Source: Mytilus galloprovincialis (lineage: Eukaryota; Mollusca; Bivalvia; Mytilida; Mytilidae). Taken from it: DNA of 64,000 bases. The position numbers and the translations under genes are program-made. The notes beneath the pieces were generated by a model. The model saw only the letters and a list, made by a program, of their open reading frames with translations, was not told the origin of the DNA and did not search any database. Below are positions 9,565-21,700 of the stretch, one piece after another (the first letter of the stretch is position 1; each line of letters begins with the position of its first letter). Where the stretch lies: positions 23,423,847-23,487,846 of the forward strand of contig NC_134851.1 in the NCBI RefSeq assembly GCF_965363235.1, given 5' to 3'.

Positions 9565-12500
9565 GTACGTTTTAAAATAATATCAACTATTACTTGGTGT
9601 TTAAAAGTCAAGTTGTCTATGACTGATGGCGGTGTAACGAAAGGATTAGACTGATTCCTTATATTCACATCATTGAAACTATTGAGATGCAGGAGTTATA
9701 GAAGTGTAACAGAAATGTAATGCGTTGTCTCCGTGGCTTAGAAAATGAGACTACAATACGACAGATTAATATTAAGACTCAATCAATGATACTCTTATTT
9801 TAATAGAGCCTGTTTGTGATGGACTTCACCCAAAACAGCTTACTTCACCGATCATAACTTGAAGTGAAAGAAAAATATTTATAAAAAAAGACCGACTACC
9901 AGCACTCTACTACTGCATTAATTGTGTCCCGCATTTTATATTTGCGACAGTACTCTATAACTTTAAAATATCAACAAACCTCTACATAGATATAGGAAGA
10001 TTTGGTATGAGTGTTAATGAGACAACTCTCCATCCAAATAACAATTTATAAAAGTAAATCATTATAGGTCAATGTACGGCCTTCAACACGGAGCCTTTGC
10101 TCACACCGAACAACAAGCTATAAAGGGCCCTAAAATTACCACTGTAAAAACATTCAAACGGGAAAACCAACGGTCTAGTCTGTATAAAAAACGAGAAACG
10201 AGAAACACGTATAAATAACATAAAGAAACGACAACTACTGTACATCAGATTCCTGACTTAGAACAGGTGCAAACATTTGCAGCGAGATTGAACGTTTTAA
10301 TGGTATCAAACTTTCTTCTTTTTTCTGAAACAATAGTTAGATGAACGATTAGGAAATTTTATCCCATGATTACGTTAACCGTATTTGGTATACTTTTTTC
10401 CGACGTAGTCGGTATTAGTTTCGGTTTGTACACTTTGAACTTAAGAACGCTTCACTATGGCAACAGAATACGCATGCTCGAAAATCCTTTCTGTGATTGG
10501 ACAAAATGCTGTCATGGTGGGTGATTTGGTTGTGTTTGAAAAAACGTCTCGTTAATTATATCGTGATGGAAAGCAAGTGAAAAACTATAAATATTTGAAC
10601 TAGATCTTTCAAAGAGTTATATCTTTATTAAAATAATTGTTTCTCCAGCTCTTTGCATCCGTGACAGCTGTTTATTTGGGACAATTATATAATTTGTAAT
10701 GTAAACTTTGTTGTACTAACTTACATGACTTTTAGAACGCACCTACGCATGTGAGATTTCCGCGGGGTTTTGGTGAATGTAAACAGAAAGATACGAGGAC
10801 CGAGAATACTGAACACAAACAGAGAAAACGTTATTTAAATGATATGTTTGTGCTTCTGAATGTTATCGAAATGATAGTTTTAAACATATACTCAAATTTA
10901 AATACGTCGGATATCTTTTTTAAAGATAGTTCTTGTTTGAAATTTGGACCCTCAATGCTGTTCAACTTTGTATTTGATTGGCTTTATAACTATAACTCAC
11001 TGACGAGCTTATGTAGATGAAACACGCGTCTGACGTATAAAATTGTAAGCATGGCACATTTGAAAACCGTTAATGAAATTTAATCATATGTTCAGAGATT
11101 AAAAGATAACACTTTCCCCTCCAACCCCCCCCCCCCCCCCGAGAATGCCCAAGAAAGATGAGAAATCTACTAGTGAAATATTTACATTAAAACGGGTTTG
11201 GTAAAAATAGAGGAAACCACGGATTAAATGAAGTAGTAAAAAAAATAAATAATAATAACAAAAGTAACCAAATGAAAAGAACTAACAGACTAAACCAAAC
11301 TTACAAAACAATCCTCGCAGCTGGACACTTTCCCAAAAATTATATATAGTACTTCTGAAGCGTCCAAAGTTCCTTCCACAATTATGAAACATTTAAAAAA
11401 GCTTCTTATTTTTTGTTAATAGTTTTGTATTGATGTTTTCCTTCTATACAAAATGAATGTAGAGATCCGGACGCAGTCAGAGATGTACTAGACGGAGAAA
11501 GCTGCTTGGAAACCTTCAGGTATGTAATAAAAGAGGGACGAAAGATACCAGAGGGACAGTCAAACTCATAAATCGAAAATGAACTGACAACGCCATGGCT
11601 AAAAATGAAAAAAAGACAAACAGCCAAACAATAGTACATATGACACAACATATAAAACTTAAGAATAAGCAACACGAACCCCACCAAATATAGGGATGAT
11701 CTGAGGTGCTCCGGAAGGGTAAGCAGATCCTGCTCCACATGTGGCACCCGTCGTGTTGCTTATGTGATAACAAATCCGCTTTGACTGCTTTGAATAGTTA
11801 TGAGCAATGCTACATGTATCAAATCTTATAATCTGGAAACCAGACAAAACAATAAAAATCATGGAAGCCACTGTAGAAATGAATTCTTTAAACGGTTAAT
11901 CTCCTCTATACATAAATAACTTTACATTCTGATATGCATGACGGTATGGTATGGGCGTTGGCTGCCCGTTCTAAAATAGTTGGCTTTTTAATAGACAACT
12001 TTAAATTGATGGTATATTAAATAAATAGATGAAACCAATAAGTGCTTGATTTTGAGATATAAGTAATGTCAATTCGGAGGAAAATGATTATCTATACTTT
12101 TGATATTAAAATATTGGCACCTTTTACATAAAAAAATACAAATAACTGTATGGACCATATTTTATTTAAATTTGTTTTTGTAAATCATATTTGCCTTTGC
12201 TTCTAAGTAAGATTCTTCGATGAATGCACACGTTAATCTTTTAACATCATGTCAGATTGAATTGGTCAATATAATTAAACATAATGTAATGATGAGTATG
12301 TGATAACACGTATTAAGTCAGGCCCCTCATGCAATCATTAATCTGTATTTAAGAGAATTGAATGTACAATGCAGGTAACCATATTCAATAACTCTTATCG
12401 GTCAATTCTTATATTAGGCCTACAACACAGACATCGATGCCAACGCAGAAGATAGACAATGGAAGACCACCAGATATTATTGAGTATGTTTAAATATGTC

Positions 12501-15500
12501 AGTTGGTATGCTTTACACTAATGTCTAGTTACATAATGTATCCGAAACATACAACTTTTCTAAAACTAGTACTATAACTCATCAGCAGTTTAATGCATGC
12601 GGTTATACTTTAAAATATTGAAAAAAAATTCACAGAAGATGTCGTTGAATTTTCTCAACTCCAAATGTAATATTTCATCGAACTATTTTAAAAAGGAATT
12701 CCCATAAGTTTTCAAAACATTTGTTTATAACTTTACAAATGTGGCCAAGTGGTCTATGCAGTCGATCTACTGCATCACTATTTTAAGGTCGTAAGTTCGA
12801 AAAGCGAACATGGCAGGTGCCAACTACTCCAAATGATTGTTAGTTTCCCTACCAAAGATCCGTGGTTCTCTCCACCAATAGATCTTTACCGCCATGAAAT
12901 AGAACAGCAGTACTAAATTGGCCTTAAACCTCAACCGACCAATCAATCAATCAATCAATCAATCTATTTTTACATATGAAAATTTTGTGTACACACAAAA
13001 CCATCAGTAAATTACATATTAAGAGACAAACCATGCTATCTAGTTTATATATATCTTAGTTTCATTTTGCTTAAGGTAGATCATAAGTAAATGTTTTTTG
13101 AGACAGAATTTTCTTATAATTTGACAAAATGAAGATTTTCCTATGCTTTTTTCAAAAATATAATAAAAAGTATGGGTCACCGTGCTATTTTTCAAGCTAT
13201 GAGTCGTTGAAAATTGCCTAAATTTGGTTAGTTTGTTCATGAAAAAACACATAACAGTGCATAAAAAAAATTCTATGAGATAGAATTTTGAAATAAATTG
13301 TGAGAAGATAGGTTTTATAAAATGCTTTAAGAAAATAAAAAGAAAACATGGTGTCACCGAACTTGTTTTCTTGCCACAAGTAAAAATAAGAAATTTCCCT
13401 ATTAGCCCAGTATAAATTGTGTGCTAAAAGAGTTATCTCCCCTTAAATGGCTCATTTGAAAAAAATGATTTTAAAAACCAAAAAGGTTGATATTTGTTAA
13501 AATATTTTGAATAATACAATAAATTAGCAAGTTTTTTTTCATATAAATAAACAGTCTAACCATTAAATTGCAAATCTGTTTCCAAATTTGCTGATTTGGG
13601 CAAATAACTAGACCGATTTTGTACTGTGATTGTACAATCCAAGATGGCGGTATACCATGAATCTACCTTGATAACATTTACTGTACAATGTTTCTGCACA
13701 AGATGAAAATCTTGGTGTATATTACAAAAAAAAAGTAAATTAATCATTTATAATTTTCATTCAAAGGTCAACCTATATTGACAAGCAGAAAGCAGAGGAA
13801 AAACGTACTGAGATTCCGCCACTTCCTGGGTATGTATAGACTCTTTCTTTTTAAACAACATCCGTATGTTAAAAACGAAATCATAAAGCTACTAATACCT
13901 TTTTTAAAATTATTAACCTCTTAATTTAAGTAAAACACCCTTCACCACAGGGACAATTGTCTTTTCAACTAGATTCAATGTTATTCTTTATGCCATAGAG
14001 TTCCAAGTTTTAATATCTTAATGAAAGCTTTCACTTTTTAGGAGGCGTTTTAAGTAAGACTGTTGTGAGATGGAATTTCTGACTTATGTAACATATTCTT
14101 GTTTTCATATGAATTTATATTCCAACTTTCCTTTGAGATTTGTACATATAAAAAAGAAGATGTGGTATGATTGCCAATGAGACAACTATTCACAAATACC
14201 AAAATGACTCAGACATTAACAACTATAGGTCACCAAACGGCCTTCAACAATGAGCAAAGCCCATACCGCATAGTCAGCCATAAACGGCCCCGATAAGACA
14301 ATGTAAAACAATTCAAACGAGAAAACTAACGGCCTTATTTGTGTAAAAAAATGAACGAAAAACAAATATGTAGCACATAAACAAACGACAACCACTGAAT
14401 TACAGGCTCCTGACTTGGGAAAGACACATACATAAATAATGTGGCGGGGTTAAACATGTTAGAGGGATCCCAGCCCTTCCCCTAACCTGGGACAGTGGTA
14501 TAACAGTACACCATAAGAACAAACTATAAAAATCAGTAGAAAAAGGCTTAACTCATCAGATGGACAAAAATACAAGTGGACGTGGCCCGGTACTTATACA
14601 TCCCGACACAAAAAGACACATTGAACAGATCTGAGAGAACTCGCAGTTATCTGACAGCTAGTTCAAAGCCACTAACAGTTTGGTAAGATTTATCTACAAT
14701 AGTGTTCATGCTATACAGAAATTAATGCCTTTTAAAATATTCAGTCACTTAACATAATAAGATGATATATTTTACAAATATAATTTTGTACCTTCACATT
14801 TTGGATTTCAACACATCACAATATATATTCATTTCATTCTAGAGCTTTTTACGATATTGGTTGCGGAATTCAACTCTACTCAACTTCGGACGTCTCTAAT
14901 ATAATCGAGGCTGTTCAATGGAAATCAGACGATTTCCAACGGTCTTATAAACCAGATGCAGCGTTACAAAACTACAAGTTTGAGACAGATTTTTTCCATA
15001 TCGCGCCAAAAGATCCCAAGGATAACCGGAATTTTCCAAAAGATAGTTCTGGGAAGATATATGTGAGAGTAAAGCTTCCAAATGACATTAATTATCAGTT
15101 TCTACATTTGAAAGCCTACATTAAATTTGGACCCAAGTGGAATTTGGTCGATGCTACTTTAAAGGTATATTAAAGAATTTCAACAAAAGCGTGTTCTTTA
15201 GAGAATATGCAGCTGCATATTAATGACGTTCAAATAAGTTCATGTTAAACCAAAAGCTTTCCAATTGTGAACTTTCCATTTTTATTTTGCAACATTTCAG
15301 CAACATATATCTCCTTACTGTTTCGATATACCAGGGCATGCATTTCCTATTATATTCTTTGATAGGAATTGCTGCTATCAATAGAGTTCTAAATTCAAGA
15401 GTTCCAAACAGTAAAGTTTAAATCCTCCCTCTGAAAATTTACCACAATCCCTTCACCTTTTCATAGATGTTATCTACCGAATAAGTAAAATCACCGGGTA

Positions 15501-18500
15501 TGTTCTTAAATGCAATTTTTGATTAGATAAATTTAAAATTCCATGAAGTAATCAATGCTCCCTTTAAATTTGAAATTAGTAAACATGGTGACGTCGATTA
15601 CTTAAACTACGTTAAAATGATTTCCGATTATTGATATATATCATTGTTTATATAGGAGGCTGAAGATGTTGATGCAATTTGGTCGCCATCAAGTGTGTGT
15701 TTTTTTAAAGTTGATTATCGTGTAGACAAAGAATGTCAAATTATAGAGAAAGCACACCATTTGGAAACACAGATTAACATGATGTTCCTATATCTGATTT
15801 GGTATAATTATCTCTTTCATTCAGGAGAAATCAGTGACGTTTCAAGCTGTTAAACTAGATGCGCTCTGTATTGTATCAAAACCATTAAAGGAACGTGTAA
15901 ATATCTTACCAAATGGTTGTAAGTATGTTGCGCAAACCGACAACAGAGTTGAAGTAATCTTCCCTCCTGGTGCAGTTGAGAATGAGGAATCTGTTACGTT
16001 ACATGTATGTATAATAATTTTGAATATGGGTTTCTGGGGATGCATTTATTTTAGTGGTAATCATTTACAATCAATTGAGGAAGATTTTTCGTCAATATTT
16101 GATTTCGTGATTTTACCATAGTCTGCTTTAATTCCTAAAGAAAATGTGTAAGGTGTTGGACTTTGCATTCGTGGTACCCTGGTAACAAAGAAATCCACAA
16201 AAACTGGTACATGTACCCAACAAATAATAATGAATTCACAGTCGAATCAAACAGTTGATGAAATTTATAAAATTATTCCTCGATAAAAAAAGATCATGAC
16301 TTTTTGGCAGATTGATAGAAAGTAAAAGAATACAAAGGCGTCAATAATGAGCATATGTATGCACCATAGGGTGCCTGACTGGATCGTCTGGACCGTTACA
16401 AAAATACATTTATTATGAAGGTCTGTCATTGCAAATGCATGCTTTAATAAAGCAGATGAAAAACAGAATTAATGTAAGGGTTATGACACTAACATTTTAT
16501 CTTTTAAAATGTAGCAACTACAAATTCGATTGAAAGGTTTCAACTCCCTCAGGCAAGTTGGCTTTAGATGAATTTGGCTATTTACCTTAGTTATTTTTGA
16601 CATATAGCTCTTCAACGGTTTTGGTATTTATACATCTTCGGATTCAAATGTTTGGCTTTGATCGTTCCTGGTGAAGGTAAATCCAGAAAAGCGCTTCGGA
16701 CGTGTTGTTTTCAATTTTTTATTATATATTTTTTTAACATTCAAAACATTTTTGTTAGGTTATTCCTGTAAATAAAGCAATTTTGCGAAGACAGTACGAG
16801 GAACGGGGTAAAAATGGAGAAGCAATTTTGGCAATTTCTGATTGTTTGTATACTACTGGAGATACAAACCTGAAGCAGAAAGTTCAAGTCAAACTACCAC
16901 TGAATGATATAAGAAAACCCAGTGAGTCAGACGAAGATTATGTATACAGACTTTTCAGGCAAAACACTCATGGACAATTTACTTTAACAGATAACGTGGT
17001 CACGGTTGATGAAAATCATACTGCAGTTTTTGAGACGGACAAGATTTCCGGGTAAGGGCTAGCATAAATAAACCTTGAAATTATATAATTAACGGTATAG
17101 CAGCTTGTATTTCCTGAATGTATGTTGAAAAGTGATGTCTCAGGCCACATTCTTTCAAAATCTAAAACCTAGTACAAACTTTGATAAAGTAATATCATCG
17201 AATAATAGGAAAAGGAGTAGCAAAATCCTCACAAGGAATCGGAAGTATGTATGATGGAAATAATCTGTATATTTCTTTTTTTAAAATAAATATCATCAAA
17301 TTTAAAATAAAGCTAATGTCCGTATTGTATGACAAAACATAAGTTCCGAGCTGTAGGGCTGTTGCTACATTCAAATCTTAAGGCTTTATACCTTAAAGGT
17401 ACAATGTAGAAGCGACTTCTGAAGGTAAACATACTCTTTTTCCGCAAAAAGTTCTTACAAATTTAGTTCTTTGAACTCATTTAATCATAGTTTTAATACA
17501 TTTACTCAATGGACCATTGATCCTTAAGTCAACACTTATGCTCAAGTTCTATCATATTTTACAAATACTTTCATGCATATTTGATTGTTGCAGTGGAAAG
17601 GTGACACTATATAGTCTAATTATTGGTGTACAACCCATGCATTAAATACTCTTACAAGATATGATACTTCCCTTGCATTATCAGCTGTAGTTATAAATGA
17701 TAATGACATGCATCTGTCTTTTATGTGTCATGCTGAACATGATGTATGTTTCAATAAGAGGTAAGACTATGGAGACCAATTGTTGTTACCTTCTGTGTCA
17801 TTTGGTCTCTTGTAGTGAGTTGTGTCATTGGTAATCATTTCACATCTGTTTTATAGTTATAGCAAAATTTTAAAAAGAATGTCTGAAAGAAGTGCCCCGG
17901 TTCTGTGCTACAAATGTAGTGATACCATTGCATGATGTTATTTTCTGTATACTTTAGACTGAGGTATATTATTAAACTAATCAATTAAAACCAATACTGG
18001 AATGTTAAACTTAGTTATATTTTTTTCTTCAGAACAAGCGTTTCTCTCATAGGAAAAGATGAACTAAAGAAAGGTCCACTAGAAATATCCGGGAACATCG
18101 AGGAAATGCATGGTCATCAATCCATATGCAAAATCCTATTCTTTGTAAGTGAGGTCACGTCACGTGGGCTTACCGTTTTGCTCGCTTGTATTGAAAAATC
18201 AAAGATGCAAGCGTTTTGTCAAAACTGCGAAGAGAGAGGCTTCCAGCTTTTCAAAAACTGGATAAGTAAAGATTTAGTCTTCAAACCACAAATCAAAATA
18301 TCCATCAATCTTAAAGGATGTTTCAGTATGCCACGTTTCTCGTCAAGGAAACGATTAGATATGACCTTTTTGCCAAACTCGACAGAGAATTTTACAAGGT
18401 TTGTAGTAGAAATTAAACCAAAAATGGATCAAGATGTATACGGTATTTTGTTACTCACCAAGGATCAGGAATTTTTGGATGAAATAATTTATAATACACT

Positions 18501-19819
18501 ACTCAACAAAGAATATGCAAACGCTTCATCATCCCGAAAACCCATTGATCGACAAAAATCACAACGGTCTGATCAAAGGATGTCCAAAGGAAAAAGTTTT
18601 ATTGACAGACAACCGACTGTGCCAGTTCGTCAATTCAGTGAAGATGGTATGGAAAACAGTACAAATATTGCTTCTATTTTTTTACACAAAAATTAAGATA
18701 TATAGTTTCCATCACTGCAACAAGTGTGTTACGATATTTCTCCATTTGAGACAGTTTTCTTTTATTTTTAAAAAACTTACCGAGCTTCTTAAATAATTGA
18801 AATTTCTTTGCTGAGAGTGGAGTTTTTTTCGTAATACACGAGTTGTGGTTGTGAAATCTGTTTCTCTTATGATTTTTATCTTCTTTTCAAAGATTTGCAG
18901 AAAGTTTTGTTTTTCGTATGACATCACTATGAAAAGTTGACGTTATTATTAAATTCAGCATATAATTTGCTGAGATAAGATATTTCACTAGTAGGGAGAA
19001 ATATTTTTATCACATTGATCAAGAAAAATGAAAATGGCATAACAATTAGAGAAATATAATTCAAATTGTGTCCAACCTCCTTAAAGGTCAGCTGATTCAT
19101 GATGATGGCTACATCACTAATATAGATTTCAATTTATTTCAAATTTTAATATGATGTTGATGATCGCTTTTCCACTTCTATTTCTATAAAACGTCTCGTC
19201 AAGACCAACCAGGTAGTCAGGATCTTGTATTGACATTGTGGTATGAGTTAACAATAGCTGGTAAAACCCTATTTACTTTACCTTTTGAATAACTGATTTA
19301 CAATACTCTTGAACTAAATGTTTGATATTTTGTCCGTCTGGCGCTGTAAATTATATAGACTTTTTATCATTTTAATCAATTAATTTTCATTTTTTTTTCA
19401 GTGTGTTTTGTTTGTTATGATTTTATCAATTCTGTATACATTTGTACTCCTTATCACGTTTTTATCCTTTTTTAATTTTCGTTTATTCACCTTCATACAA
19501 TAAAAATTATTTGTATTTTCCAGATTTCTTGTCAGAAAAAGGCATTATGGCTATAGCAAAATTGCTTAATGCAGACAAAATGTTTGAAACTGTTCTTAAT
19601 CTGGATATGAAACAAGTTCAGTATGATCAAATTTGTGAAAAGTTTCCATCCAGTAGTCGACAGGCTTTCACATTACTAAAAACGGCACTCGATCAGTTAA
19701 AGAAAAACAAAGTCGACAAGTTAACAACCGCACTTGAAAGTGCCGAGGAAGGGGGATTATCTGAAAGTATTCGTCAGATCTTTGAAGAGCAAGGAGACCT
19801 GTCAAAGGTACAGAAGTAA
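7223..19819 (+). CDS. Gene A: ZU5-UPA protein with C-terminal death-fold-like domain (742 aa)
   Basis: Twelve coding exons: 7223-7299, 8111-8194, 8621-8701, 9469-9564, 11463-11519, 12418-12483, 13767-13829, 14843-15164, 15825-16004, 16759-17051, 18033-18646 and 19524-19819. They sum to 2229 nt, 742 codons plus TAA. All introns are GT-AG. The first seven junctions are phase 2, then 0, 0, 2 and 1. The ATG is chosen because it is the first codon after an acceptor (CTAG|CAATGG) and the paralog starts at the same place. Layout: helical block 1-112, linker 113-175, beta-rich region 175-300, ZU5 about 300-410, UPA-like about 440-600, tail, death fold 645-742. No signal peptide or membrane span is seen, so the protein is probably cytoplasmic. 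Gene B downstream is a paralog with matching exon lengths, which is the strongest support for this model. The exact function is unknown; a scaffold or adaptor in death-fold or immune signalling is inferred from the module set. Confidence 0.85.
7545..7755 (+). mobile_element. tRNA-derived SINE, diverged
   Basis: A tRNA-like head (GGTGGCTGTGTTTTCTAAG, then a B-box-like GTTCAAATCC near 7606-7615) is followed by a body with CAGAAGGTCAGTGGTTTTCTC and AGCACTCCGGCTTC. The end reads AGCATTAAACATCAATTAAT. The order fits mollusc tRNA SINEs, and a relative lies at 12735. It sits in intron 1 of gene A. Confidence 0.6.
9985..10275 (+). repeat. Mussel repeat, GAGTGTTAATGAGACAACTC family
   Basis: Starts TATAGGAAGATTTGGTATGA, then GAGTGTTAATGAGACAACTC, AATGTACGGCCTTCAACACG and AACGGGAAAACCAACGGTCT, ending near the GATTCCTGACTTAG block. 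It is a sister family to the GGTATGATTGCCAATGAG repeats. Reverse copies lie at 42.1, 51.1 (partial) and 63.2 kb. It is in intron 4 of gene A. Confidence 0.65.
10925..11075 (+). repeat. Mussel CGAAACGCGCGTCTGGCG-family repeat
   Basis: The 3' part of the family (CTCAATGCTGTTCAACTTTG to ACACGCGTCTGACGTA and a TAAGCATGGCA tail). It lies in intron 4 of gene A. A run of 16 C at about 11125-11140 follows shortly afterwards. Confidence 0.6.
11463..13829 (+). CDS. Gene A exons 5-7: short linker exons
   Basis: Exons 11463-11519 (57 nt), 12418-12483 (66 nt) and 13767-13829 (63 nt) are all phase 2-2. They encode DPDAVRDVLDGESCLETF, PTTQTSMPTQKIDNGRPPDI and STYIDKQKAEEKRTEIPPL. The composition is polar and low in complexity, as expected of a flexible tether between the N-terminal bundle and the ZU5 part. 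The third exon starts AG|GTCAACCTATATTG and has the same Ser-Thr-x-Ile-Asp...Glu-Ile-Pro pattern as the 18-residue cassettes of gene B. Gene A therefore holds a single copy of the module that gene B has multiplied. Confidence 0.8.
11528..11777 (-). mobile_element. Naiad-like Penelope element, 3' fragment
   Basis: On the + strand it opens TAAAAGAGGGACGAAAGATA and runs through GATCCTGCTCCACATGTGGC and ACCCGTCGTGTTGCTTATG to about ACAAATCCG. The same block forms the 3' end of the long element at 44.2-47.1 kb, in the same orientation. It lies in intron 5 of gene A, two bases past the GTATGT donor. It has no coding content. Confidence 0.75.
12735..12964 (+). mobile_element. tRNA-derived SINE with (AATC)n tail
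   Basis: The head resembles a tRNA: GTGGCCAAGTGGTCTATGC as an A-box region and GTAAGTTCGAAA as a B box. The body has CCGTGGTTCTCTCCACCAAT and CGCCATGAAATAGAACAGC. The end is a clean array of AATC units at about 12942-12964. It lies in intron 6 of gene A on the gene's sense strand. Confidence 0.75.
13071..13446. mobile_element. Possible TTAA-flanked MITE
   Basis: The segment starts TTAAGGTAGATCATAAG and ends GAGTTATCTCCCCTTAA. TTAA at both ends and partly inverted termini suggest a piggyBac-type MITE. The internal GGGAGATAACTCT-like block also occurs in the element at 5034. The match between the ends is imperfect, so this is tentative. Confidence 0.4.
14150..14700 (+). repeat. Long copy of the GATGTGGTATGATTGCC mussel repeat
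   Basis: Runs from AAAAAAGAAGATGTGGTATG through ACAGGCTCCTGACTTGGG and TGTGGCGGGGTTAAACATG to CCAGCCCTTCCCCTAACCTG and GACAGCTAGTTCAAAGCCAC. It is one of the two most complete copies here, the other being 60575-61157 in reverse. It lies in intron 7 of gene A, about 140 bp before the 322-nt exon. Confidence 0.7.
14843..18646 (+). CDS. Gene A exons 8-11: beta-rich region, ZU5 and UPA-like domains
   Basis: Exons 14843-15164, 15825-16004, 16759-17051 and 18033-18646. Residues 175-300 are beta-rich (KIYVRVKLPNDINYQFLHLK), like the strand block that precedes ZU5 in PIDD and UNC5. The ZU5 signature is at about 300-345: LPNGCKYVAQT, then VEVIFPPGAVENEESVTLHV. Its second half has SDCLYTTGD and QKVQVKLPL. 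The UPA-like part (from about 440) has CKILFFVSEV, LTVLLACIEKSKMQAFCQ, FQLFKNWISKDLVFKP and RLDMTFLPNS, matching the family's hydrophobic strand order and the Glu-Lys after the Cys-Ile. A charged Ser/Arg/Lys-rich tail follows to residue 644. I place the exon 11 donor at GATG|GTATGG, phase 1. Read-through would add 16 residues and stop at 18696. Confidence 0.8.
18647..19523. other. Last intron of gene A, nothing recognised
   Basis: AT-rich intron between the UPA exon and the death-fold exon. No repeat or RNA gene was recognised. It ends in a pyrimidine-rich tract and TTTTCCAG. Confidence 0.6.
19524..19819 (+). CDS. Gene A exon 12: C-terminal death-fold-like domain
   Basis: One exon encodes the last 98 residues. 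It starts DFLSEKGIMAIAKLLNADKM, with NLDMKQVQYDQICEKF, SSRQAFTLLKTALDQL and KVDKLTTALESAEEGGLSES before the TAA. The length (about 90 aa), the all-helical pattern and the Arg-Gln-Ala-x-x-Leu-Leu helix followed by a Leu-x-x-Ala-Leu-x-x-Ala helix suggest a death-superfamily fold. The Arg-Gln and Ala-Leu-Glu-x-Ala spacing looks more CARD-like than death-domain-like, and the usual death-domain Trp is absent. UNC5 and PIDD also end in a death fold after ZU5-UPA. The subfamily call is inference. Confidence 0.75.
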
Positions 19820-21339
19820 CATGAACAATTTAATTGGAAGACTTTCTGATCACTAACTGTTATACAACTCTTCAAGCATTCGAGTACATTATTGGGTTTT
19901 ATAAATGAAGAGTTTAGCATTCAGATATAACAAATACTGAAAAATATTTCCAACGCACCGAAATAATAGTGAAGATTTCATTTTTAAACTATTTAGTTCA
20001 ATTGCTTTTATGTACTCTTATAGGAACAAATCAGAAATAGTACCGAATCATTAGAACTAATTTTTCTGTGCAAGGCATGACCATGATGACTATAGAGGAG
20101 ATAAATTGAATATTTGAATTTTGTCTTATTCATAAACGTTTTGAGAAACATTTCATCAAATTTAAAATTAAGTTCTTGTATAAAGGCTTATCTGCAATTA
20201 TATAGTAGGATACAATCTGTTTAAGTATGGCACCTGGTCATTGTCTTAAATCGAAATATCAGAAGATCTATAACTTACAATACGATAAATAGTAACCATT
20301 CCGAAGCAAAATCTGAGTCAAGTCAGATTCCGATAAAATTTCCCTGGCTAAATACATTCATACCATTATTGCATATGCATTGTCTATTGGATTGGAAATG
20401 GTCTGTTAGTCTTTTCATATTGGTGTTGATTATTCATCGATAATGCATGGTTGAGCTGTGTCACATACATATTTGTATAATCATTTTAATATTCGTATTT
20501 ATATACAGAAGGAACATAACTAGCTTTTTTTTACCAAAAAATCATCTCCAGTTATTTCTTGCGGTCTTGTTGCTCGGTGTTACATTTGTTTTCAGTATAA
20601 TGTTGATGACTATTGTGTGTCTTTCCGTCGGTTTCCGTGTTTTTCCACAGCTATGTCTGTGTCTATTCCACTATGTGTTGTGGATATTTCGTTGGTATCT
20701 TTTGACTCCATTTTTTTTAATATTTTGAAAGACACATGGATATATTTCGATAAAGAATGAGAGAACATACATGTTGATTGTTTATTAAGAGAAGTTTGAA
20801 AAGGATTGAACAGTTTAAAAGTGACAAATATAACATGTATACGTTTTACCTAATTGCTTTTATTTTTATTTTACTTAATCATGTATATTAAAGTAGATTG
20901 AATAGATAACACAACAATACTAATTAAAGTCATTTGATACAAGAAAGTGTTAATTTTTTGATTGGTATGTGTCACCTTTTAAAGGGTTAAACAATGAATG
21001 TTTAGCAGATTGATATAAAAATGAATTCTTATAACATCTAAATAGTTATACTGGATATGCTGGACTTTGTACTGAGATTTGTTTCACTGATAATGTATCC
21101 TCAATCTATTTTAATCAGAATTAGAGGAAATAGGGGTGTATCGATGTTCAAATTTAATACATCCTCTAACATGTCTAACAAGATAGGAATAAGAGTGAAC
21201 TACAAAAAGAGCAAACCGTACGGATCGACAGGAGCAAGAACAATATAATTTACAAATAAAATGAGAAGCACAAAAAAAGACTCAAACATGCATAAAGAGA
21301 TAAAAATATATATATATAGCGCATGGTGTACATCATTCG
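19820..21339. other. Gene A 3' region and intergenic sequence
   Basis: This holds the presumed 3' UTR of gene A and no further exon that I can see. No AATAAA lies close to the stop. ATTAAA occurs near 20889 and 20924, but I cannot tie either to cleavage. The open frame at 20447-20728 is hydrophobic low-complexity sequence without gene-like features. Confidence 0.45.
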
Positions 21340-21700
21340 ATTCGACCGTTCCTGATGAGTCTTTTGTAGACGAAACGCGCGTCTGGCGTAAATACAAAAT
21401 TTAATCCTGGTATTTATGATAATATAAAAAAGAAGATGTGGTATGATTGCCAATGAGACAACTCTTCACAAAAGACCAAAATGGCACAGACATTAACGAC
21501 TATAGGTCACCGTACGGCCTTCATCAATGAGCAAAGCCCATACCGCATTGTCAGCTATAAAAGGCCCCGATAAGACAATGTAAAACAATTCAAACGAGAA
21601 AACTAACGGCTTTATTTATTTTAAAAAAATGAACGAAAAACAAATATGTAACATATAAACAAACGACAACCACTGAATTACAGGCTCTAAGTTTATTTCT
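21340..21700 (+). repeat. Two adjoining mussel repeats
   Basis: The 3' part of a CGAAACGCGCGTCTGGCG-family repeat (about 21340-21420) runs into a GATGTGGTATGATTGCC-family repeat (about 21424-21700). The joining sequence is GGTATTTATGATAATATAAA. The abutting positions suggest that one inserted at the tail of the other. Confidence 0.65.

Noticed and set aside
10751-11020. 89-codon frame in intron 4 of gene A
   Set aside because: It runs into a known mussel repeat, and no counterpart exists in gene B.
12740-12800. tRNA gene
   Set aside because: A and B boxes are recognisable but the cloverleaf is not kept, and a SINE body with an AATC tail follows.
20447-20728. 93-codon hydrophobic frame that could be a membrane protein
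   Set aside because: T-rich low-complexity sequence downstream of gene A with no splice, homology or paralog support.
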